A stretch of DNA of 20,271 bases from JBDHTS01 sp044220535. Its GTDB lineage: Bacteria; Pseudomonadota; Alphaproteobacteria; Micavibrionales; Micavibrionaceae. The notes under the pieces were generated by a model, which did not search any database, was not told where the DNA came from, and worked only from the letters and a program-made list of their open reading frames with translations. The position numbers were made by a program, and so were the translations under genes. The first letter of the stretch is position 1. The number at the start of each line of letters is the position of its first letter. Below, one piece after another: positions 15,379 to 20,271 of the stretch. The DNA lies in NCBI GenBank assembly GCA_044220535.1, contig JBGAQU010000046.1, forward strand, positions 1 through 20,271. The letters run 5' to 3'.

Positions 15379-17391
15379 ATGATCGGACATTCTGAACAGG
15401 TTTCCTTCATTTGGTCCATCGCAGAGCTTTTGCGCGGGGATTACAAGCAATCTGACTACGGCAAGGTCATCCTTCCCTTCACTGTCCTGCGCCGTCTGGA
15501 TTGCGTTCTGGGGCCTACCAAGGACGCTGTTCTGAAGAAGCTGAAATCCACACCGGAAGACGCGGCGGACCCCGCCCTGCGCGAAAGGATTTTAAATAAG
15601 GCCGCTGGCTATAACTTCCATAACATAAGCCCGTATAATTTCCCCAAGCTGCTATCCGAACCGGAAAACATGGCGGCAAACCTGAAAAACTACATTCAGG
15701 GCTTTTCCGGCAATATCCGGAATATCTTTCTGGAGCGGTTTGACCTGCTCACGCAGATTGCCAGACTTGACAATGCGAACCTGCTTTACCTGATCGTGAC
15801 GCGGTTCAGTGAAATCGACCTTCACCCTAACAAGGTTTCCAACCATGCGATGGGGACCATTTTTGAAGAACTGATCAGGCGCTTTTCCGAACAATCCAAC
15901 GAGACCGCCGGGGAACACTTCACTCCCCGCGAAGTGATCCGCCTTATGGTGGACGTTTTGTTCTATGAAGACAGCAAGGCGCTGGCGGACGGCGCACCTA
16001 TCCGCGCCATTTATGACCCTGCCTGCGGTACGGGGGGCATGCTGTCCGTGGCGGCGGATTATTTACAAGATGCAAACCCTGATATTCACGTCCAGCTTTT
16101 CGGGCAGGAACTGAACCCGGAAGCGCACGGCATTTGCCAGTCTGACATGCTGATCAAGAATCAAAACCCAGACAATATCGTATTCGGCAACAGCTTCACG
16201 GAAGACGGCCATGCGGACAGGCAATTTGACTACATGCTGTCAAATCCGCCCTTTGGTGTTGAATGGAAGAAAATTGAAAAGGAAATTCGGAACGAGCATG
16301 ACAAGATGGGAACCGCCGGACGCTTTGGCGCTGGCCTGCCGCGCATAAGCGATGGTTCCCTGCTCTTTGTACAGCACATGATTTCCAAGTTCCGCAAGGA
16401 CGGCGGGACGTCCCGGCTTGCGGTTGTCCTGAACGGCTCCCCTCTTTTCAGCGGCGGCGCTGGTTCCGGGGAAAGCGAAATCCGGCGCTGGATCATTGAA
16501 AACGATATGCTGGAAGCCATTATAGGCATGCCTGACCAGTTATTTTATAACACCGGCATTTTCACCTATATCTGGATTATCACCAATAAAAAGGAAGCAA
16601 AGCGTAAAGGCAAGATACAGTTGATCAATGCCACTGGTTTTTTTCAAAAAATGCGCAAGAGCCTTGGTAACAAGCGCAATGAACTTTCACCGGAACATAT
16701 CGAAGGTATTGCCCGGATTTTTGGCGATTTTCAGGAAAGCGAACATTCTAAAATTTTCGACAACGCGGATTTTGGTTACCAGCGCATTACGGTGGAAAGG
16801 CCCTTGAAGCTGAACTTCCGTATTACAAAAGAGCGTATTGACGCCCTGAAGGAGCAGAATGGATTTCATAAGCTCGCCAGTTCCCGCAAAAAAGGCGCGG
16901 CGGCGGAAGAGGAAATAGAGCAAGGGAAAAAGATTCAGGACGCCATCCTGAAAGCCCTACAAAAATCAGTCACTGATAAAACGTGGGATGACCGGGACAC
17001 TTTCAGCAAACACCTGAAATCTGCTTTGAAGCCCGTGAAGGAGGATGTATCCGCCAGTCTATTTAAAACCATATTGATGGGCCTGTCCGAACGGGATGAA
17101 AACGCGGAACCCTGCATGAAGGGCAAAAATCCCGAACCCGATCCGGAATTGCGGGACTATGAGAATGTGCCCTTGAAAGAAGACATTCAGGAATATTTTG
17201 ACCGCGAAGTCTACCCCCATGCGCCAGATTCATGGATTGACCATGACAAAACCCGCATTGGCTATGAAGTTTCCTTCACCCGGCATTTCTACAAATACGA
17301 ACCGCCCCGCCCGCTGGAAGAGATTGACCGGGAACTGAAAGACCTAAGCCGGGAAATTCAGGGCATGCTGGAAGAGGTTATTGCGGCATGA
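15379..17391 (+). CDS. hsdM: Type I restriction-modification DNA methyltransferase subunit HsdM
   Basis: A 670-residue N6-adenine methyltransferase. The N-terminal helical HsdM domain is about 8-150 (FIWSIAELLRGDYKQSDYGK). FTPREV (181-186) leads into the catalytic domain. SAM motif I is DPACGTGG (213-220) and motif IV is NPPF (289-292), the adenine-flipping tetrapeptide. The C-terminal 200 residues are longer than in classical HsdM and end in a helical stretch (PLEEIDRELKDLSREIQGML) that probably contacts HsdS. With HsdS it would methylate the recognition site, and with HsdR form the restriction complex. ATG at 15379 lacks a clear ribosome-binding site and a TATAGA box lies only 8 bases upstream, so a near-leaderless message is possible. 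The stop overlaps the next gene by ATGA. Confidence 0.93.
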   Translation: MIGHSEQVSFIWSIAELLRGDYKQSDYGKVILPFTVLRRLDCVLGPTKDAVLKKLKSTPEDAADPALRERILNKAAGYNFHNISPYNFPKLLSEPENMAANLKNYIQGFSGNIRNIFLERFDLLTQIARLDNANLLYLIVTRFSEIDLHPNKVSNHAMGTIFEELIRRFSEQSNETAGEHFTPREVIRLMVDVLFYEDSKALADGAPIRAIYDPACGTGGMLSVAADYLQDANPDIHVQLFGQELNPEAHGICQSDMLIKNQNPDNIVFGNSFTEDGHADRQFDYMLSNPPFGVEWKKIEKEIRNEHDKMGTAGRFGAGLPRISDGSLLFVQHMISKFRKDGGTSRLAVVLNGSPLFSGGAGSGESEIRRWIIENDMLEAIIGMPDQLFYNTGIFTYIWIITNKKEAKRKGKIQLINATGFFQKMRKSLGNKRNELSPEHIEGIARIFGDFQESEHSKIFDNADFGYQRITVERPLKLNFRITKERIDALKEQNGFHKLASSRKKGAAAEEEIEQGKKIQDAILKALQKSVTDKTWDDRDTFSKHLKSALKPVKEDVSASLFKTILMGLSERDENAEPCMKGKNPEPDPELRDYENVPLKEDIQEYFDREVYPHAPDSWIDHDKTRIGYEVSFTRHFYKYEPPRPLEEIDRELKDLSREIQGMLEEVIAA

Positions 17392-18350
17392 ACACGAAAG
17401 GCAAATCTTTACGCCTGTTTCTGGTGGATGGGACACCGCAAGGCCTCCTGACCGCCGAAATCATGAACTGGACCGGTCATATCCTTATGGCCCCACGCGC
17501 CAAGCTGGACGACCTGATCAAGCGCCCGGAAATGTCGAAAACCGGAATCTATTTCCTGACTGGGCCGGACCCGGAAGGAACAGGAACGACATTTGTTTAT
17601 ATCGGGGAAAGCGACAACGTGGGGAAACGTCTGGTCCAGCATAACAAAGACGAAAGCAAGGAATTTTGGGAACGATCCTGCATCATCACCAGCAAGGACC
17701 AGAACCTGACCAAGGCGCATGGCCGTTATCTGGAGAGCAGGCTTATATCTATTGTCCAGAAAGCCGCACAGGTGAAGCTGCTGAATGGCACGTCTCCGGT
17801 TTATGACGTCTTGCCGGAAGCGGACATTGCAGACATGGAATATTTTATCAGCCAGATTGCGTTGGTCCTGCCCGTTCTGGGCTTGGATTTTTTAAGAGAG
17901 AGTCCGCAATTACCTTCTGGGGCAGAAGAAAAGGGTTCTAAAAAAATACCGCGTCTGACAGGCTACGACCTTATTGATGATTATCAGCCCTTCGAAATCC
18001 AGAGCCGAAAATACCAACTGAAAGCGGAAGCCAGAGAATTTGAAGGTGAATTTATTGTTTTAAAAGGCTCTGAAACGCAGCCCCGTTGGGTAGGCACTGA
18101 AGATCATAACTACCGCAAACTTTTTGAAAGCTTGTTTAAGGAAGAAAAAATTACCCTCGATCCTTCAGGGCAGAAAGGCATTTTCCGCGAAGACATCAGG
18201 TTCAAAAGCCCCAGCGCTGCCGCCGCCGTAATCTTTGGCCGCGCTTCCAATGGCCGGAAGGAATGGAAACACATGCTTTCCAGCAAAACATATGAAGACT
18301 GGCAGAACGAAAAGCTGGCAGCTCTGAAAATTGAAGAGGAAGCGGCATGA
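17388..18350 (+). CDS. GIY-YIG nuclease family protein with C-terminal DUF4357
   Basis: A 320-residue protein encoded between hsdM and hsdS, overlapping both by ATGA. Residues 50-130 hold the GIY-YIG fold: G53-I-Y55 in KTGIYFLTG, Y71-I-G73 in TFVYIGESDNVGKRLVQHN with the catalytic Arg81, and Glu116 in RYLESRLIS as the metal ligand. The nuclease site therefore looks intact. The C-terminal 80 residues, including SPSAAAAVIFGRASNGRKEW, match a DUF4357 domain, a small domain often attached to such proteins. Genes of this type occur inside type I restriction operons, but their role is not established. It may cut or process DNA with the Hsd complex, or act as an added defence nuclease. Its coupling to hsdM and hsdS argues that it works with them. 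Confidence 0.85.
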   Translation: MNTKGKSLRLFLVDGTPQGLLTAEIMNWTGHILMAPRAKLDDLIKRPEMSKTGIYFLTGPDPEGTGTTFVYIGESDNVGKRLVQHNKDESKEFWERSCIITSKDQNLTKAHGRYLESRLISIVQKAAQVKLLNGTSPVYDVLPEADIADMEYFISQIALVLPVLGLDFLRESPQLPSGAEEKGSKKIPRLTGYDLIDDYQPFEIQSRKYQLKAEAREFEGEFIVLKGSETQPRWVGTEDHNYRKLFESLFKEEKITLDPSGQKGIFREDIRFKSPSAAAAVIFGRASNGRKEWKHMLSSKTYEDWQNEKLAALKIEEEAA

Positions 18351-19105
18351 CTTGGCGGACTTATCCGGAATATAAGTACAGTGGCATTGAATGGCTGGGA
18401 GATATTCCAGCGCATTGGGAGACAAAGAAGCTTTTTTATTGCTTTAAGCAAATCGGAAGCGGCACAACTCCAAATACAGAAAATGAGTTATATTACAGAG
18501 ATGGAATAATACCTTGGATTACAACATCTGAACTCCGAGAAAAAATTATAACAGAAAGTAGTGAAAAGGTTTCACAAAAAGCTGTACAGGATCATTCATC
18601 CTTAAAAATATATCCTAAAGATACGCTACTAATTGCTATGTATGGTGCAACAATAGGGCGATTAGGCATTTTGGGAATTAAAGCTTGTGTGAATCAAGCA
18701 TGTTGTGCTTTAGCAAAACCCGCATGTGTAACTTCTGATTTTATTTTTTTTAGTCTACAGGCTTTTAAAAATAATCTCGTTCAACTTTCTTCCGGAGGAG
18801 GACAGCCGAATATAAATCAGGAAAAAATTACAAGTTTCAAAGTCTGCATACCTATGCCTATGCCTGCCTGCCGGAATTTGAAGGGAACTGGCAGCAAATG
18901 CCACGCGGACCGGCGGCAAAGGACTTGCAGGAAAAAATTGAGAAAGAATTTAAGGAACAGGGCTGGTTTGAACTGGATACCACAGACACCATGCATAAAT
19001 TCAGGCGGCTGGCCCATGCCGGGGAGCATAAAGCCTTTCTGGACGAAATCCCAGCGGACAAACGCCAGAGGCTTCAAGCCGTCACTGATATTTTCAAACC
19101 TCTGA
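18347..19105 (+). CDS. hsdS: Type I specificity subunit HsdS, broken after the first recognition domain
   Basis: The N-terminus is a typical HsdS opening (SGIEWLGDIPAHWETKKL, residues 12-29), followed by one target-recognition domain to about residue 169 (YRDGIIPWITTSEL, DTLLIAMYGATIGRLGI, GGGQPNINQEKITSFKVCIP). At that point a normal HsdS continues with a long helix and a second recognition domain. Here both are missing: the frame continues as basic, Cys/Pro-rich nonsense to 19105, overlapping in another frame the real-looking ORF that follows. A (TGCC)3 run at 18861-18872 marks the break, and one more unit would fuse the two frames. The recognition-domain DNA (about 18445-18850) is much richer in A and T than its flanks, suggesting it was swapped in. 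As it stands, the protein is a half-subunit without the dimerising helix, so its function is doubtful. Confidence 0.7.
   Translation: MTWRTYPEYKYSGIEWLGDIPAHWETKKLFYCFKQIGSGTTPNTENELYYRDGIIPWITTSELREKIITESSEKVSQKAVQDHSSLKIYPKDTLLIAMYGATIGRLGILGIKACVNQACCALAKPACVTSDFIFFSLQAFKNNLVQLSSGGGQPNINQEKITSFKVCIPMPMPACRNLKGTGSKCHADRRQRTCRKKLRKNLRNRAGLNWIPQTPCINSGGWPMPGSIKPFWTKSQRTNARGFKPSLIFSNL
18861..18872 (+). repeat. (TGCC)3 tetranucleotide repeat at the hsdS break
   Basis: Three tandem TGCC units, preceded by two CCTATG units (18851-18862, which share two bases with the first TGCC). Adding one TGCC (4 bases) would put the HsdS frame in register with the downstream ORF, giving an uninterrupted product through PACLPEFEGNW. 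Losing one unit would not. Three units are few for slippage, so this may be a fixed frameshift. Confidence 0.5.
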
Positions 19106-19341
19106 ACACACGAAAAAGCGAAATTATCGCCACGCTTTATGCCGTCTGGAACAACATGCTTCTGGATGGTGAAGCCATAGCAGATTCCAAAATTATTGAA
19201 GACGCTAAAAACTGGCACGAAGAAAAGAAACATATAAAGCATGCACAATGGGAATGGGGCCTGAAATACATGCGGGATTACAATTTCACCCCCAGCGGAA
19301 CCGGACGACATACCAAGCCGCAAAGGACCATGTTCCAATGA
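18898..19341 (+). CDS. Unknown 147-residue protein between hsdS and hsdR (possible HsdS-linked C-terminal part)
   Basis: The frame starts at ATG 18898, but protein-like sequence (LPEFEGNWQQ) extends upstream of it in the same frame to the hsdS break, so the N-terminus is probably incomplete. The product is helical and charged: AAKDLQEKIEKEFKEQGWFE, RRLAHAGEHKAFLDEIPADK, NTRKSEIIATLYAVWNNMLL, and a Gly/Arg-rich end (SGTGRHTKPQR). I do not recognise a named domain. Its stop overlaps the hsdR start by ATGA, so it is translated with the restriction genes. It may be a dedicated accessory protein, or the C-terminal part of a specificity-type protein whose frame was lost. The hsdS reading frame over this stretch is the shadow, not this one. 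Confidence 0.6.
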   Translation: MPRGPAAKDLQEKIEKEFKEQGWFELDTTDTMHKFRRLAHAGEHKAFLDEIPADKRQRLQAVTDIFKPLNTRKSEIIATLYAVWNNMLLDGEAIADSKIIEDAKNWHEEKKHIKHAQWEWGLKYMRDYNFTPSGTGRHTKPQRTMFQ

Positions 19342-20271
19342 AACCGGCAACCGTTGACCATCGGGAAAAGACCTTTGAAGCCGCGATTGAAGACAGCCTT
19401 TTGCAGGCTGGGGGCTATATTCAGGGCAGGCCGGAAGATTATAACGCGGAACAGGCGATTTTTCCTGCCACGCTGATTGCCTTTTTGAAGGATACCCAGC
19501 CCGAAAGCTGGGAAAAGCTGGCTGGCATTTATGGCGCGAACGTAGAACAGAAAATCATTGATAACATTGTCCGGACGCTGGACCAACAAGGCATGCTGTC
19601 TGTTCTGCGCCGTGGCGTCATGGACCGGGGCATAAAGCTGAACCTGGCTTATTTCAAACCCTCCAGTGGCCTGAACCCCGATACTCTGGCGCTGTACGAT
19701 AAAAATATCCTTACCATTACGCGGCAGGTGCATCACAGCCCAAAAAACCCGGCGCATTCTGTGGACGTGGTTTTAAGCCTGAACGGCCTGCCTGTTGCCA
19801 CGGCGGAACTTAAACAGCCCTTCACCGGCCAGACCGTTAAGGACGCCATACGGCAATATCAGAATGACCGTGATCCCTTTGATCCCCTCTTCCGGTTTAA
19901 ACAGCGGGCGCTGGTTCATTTTGCCGTCGATCCGGACGAGGTTTACATGACCACGAAGCTGGCCGGGAAAAGCACGTTCTTCCTGCCGTTCAACAAGGGG
20001 CGCGGAACCGGGGCCGGGAACCCGGACAATCCGAACGGCTATAAAACCGCCTATCTTTGGGAAAACGTCTGGAGCAAGGACCGCTGGCTAGAAATTCTGG
20101 CGCGGTTTGTCCATCTGGAAGTGACAGAGAAAATCAAGGACGGCAGCAAAATCCGCAAGGAAACAATGGTGTTCCCGCGTTATCATCAGCTTGACGCCGT
20201 GACCAAGCTGTTAAAAAGCGTCAAGAGCGTCAGCGCGGGCAAAAACTACCTGATCCAGCATTCCGCTGGTT
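19338..20271 (+). CDS. hsdR: Type I restriction endonuclease subunit HsdR, N-terminal part (runs off the window)
   Basis: 311 codons are visible from ATG at 19338 to the right edge without a stop. The N-terminal nuclease domain of HsdR is present: Asp143 in HSVDVVLSLNG, then Glu157-x-Lys159 in VATAELKQPF, the PD-(D/E)xK catalytic set, followed by Gln173-Tyr174 in DAIRQYQNDRD. It is followed by FPRYHQLDAVTKLLKSV and the start of the helicase motor at YLIQHSAG, where the Walker A loop should follow just beyond the edge. HsdR translocates DNA with ATP and cuts at a distance from unmethylated sites. The ATG lies within the stop of the previous ORF (ATGA), so translation is coupled. All visible nuclease residues are intact, so the restriction side looks functional even though hsdS is broken. 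Confidence 0.92.
   Translation, partial: MKPATVDHREKTFEAAIEDSLLQAGGYIQGRPEDYNAEQAIFPATLIAFLKDTQPESWEKLAGIYGANVEQKIIDNIVRTLDQQGMLSVLRRGVMDRGIKLNLAYFKPSSGLNPDTLALYDKNILTITRQVHHSPKNPAHSVDVVLSLNGLPVATAELKQPFTGQTVKDAIRQYQNDRDPFDPLFRFKQRALVHFAVDPDEVYMTTKLAGKSTFFLPFNKGRGTGAGNPDNPNGYKTAYLWENVWSKDRWLEILARFVHLEVTEKIKDGSKIRKETMVFPRYHQLDAVTKLLKSVKSVSAGKNYLIQHSAG

Noticed and set aside
18873..19105. C-terminal part of the hsdS frame as a real protein domain
   Set aside because: It is rich in Arg, Cys, Trp and Pro without pattern, and overlaps in another frame an ORF with far more protein-like sequence that is coupled to hsdR.
1..20271. CRISPR array
   Set aside because: No series of evenly spaced direct repeats with unique spacers was seen; the repeats found are inverted pairs or very short.

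Overview
The window looks like chromosome from an alphaproteobacterium of moderate GC. The evidence is the tolC-family gene / PopZ (DUF2497) / valS run preceded by a protein-isoaspartate-methyltransferase-like gene, a zinc-free L31, a band-7/NfeD pair, tRNA genes with an encoded CCA, and intergenic palindromes of a kind common in that class. I would guess the Rhodospirillales/Micavibrionales neighbourhood, but the sequence alone does not fix the genus.

Left part (1-2057): a gene for a possible HExxH metalloprotease enters from the left edge and is broken near 964 by a complete 706-bp IS1595-family insertion sequence (965-1670). A 128-codon reading frame follows directly after the IS. It may be the remainder of the broken gene, but the frame and the missing target duplication do not fit a simple insertion.

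Core region (2058-12551): a two-gene SPFH/NfeD membrane operon (+) converges with epmA (-). rpmE (L31) is divergent from epmA and ends in a strong terminator. valS, popZ, a TolC-family outer-membrane protein and a degenerate isoaspartate methyltransferase-like gene all lie on the minus strand, with paired palindromic repeats on both sides of valS. Then come tRNA-Cys(GCA), a terminator, a small unknown gene, metA (with Glu111, predicting acetyl-CoA rather than succinyl-CoA as donor) and tRNA-Asn(GUU). These are mainly housekeeping functions.

Island (12552 to beyond the right edge): a P4-type tyrosine integrase sits just behind tRNA-Asn, the usual layout of an island inserted at a tRNA 3' end. 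Behind it are a small, apparently truncated ORF, a second tyrosine recombinase of another type, and a type I restriction-modification operon: hsdM, a GIY-YIG/DUF4357 nuclease-like gene, hsdS, a 148-codon ORF, and hsdR, which runs off the window. From hsdM to the GIY-YIG gene to hsdS, and from the 148-codon ORF to hsdR, the genes overlap by ATGA, indicating translational coupling.

The most unusual part is hsdS. It holds one AT-rich target-recognition domain and then breaks. A (TGCC)3 repeat lies at the break, and one extra TGCC unit would join the HsdS frame to the downstream 148-codon frame. This could be an ordinary frameshift, a deletion scar, or a switchable specificity subunit. The other island observations are the in-operon GIY-YIG nuclease, the second recombinase joined to a truncated ORF, and an inverted repeat just upstream of hsdM.
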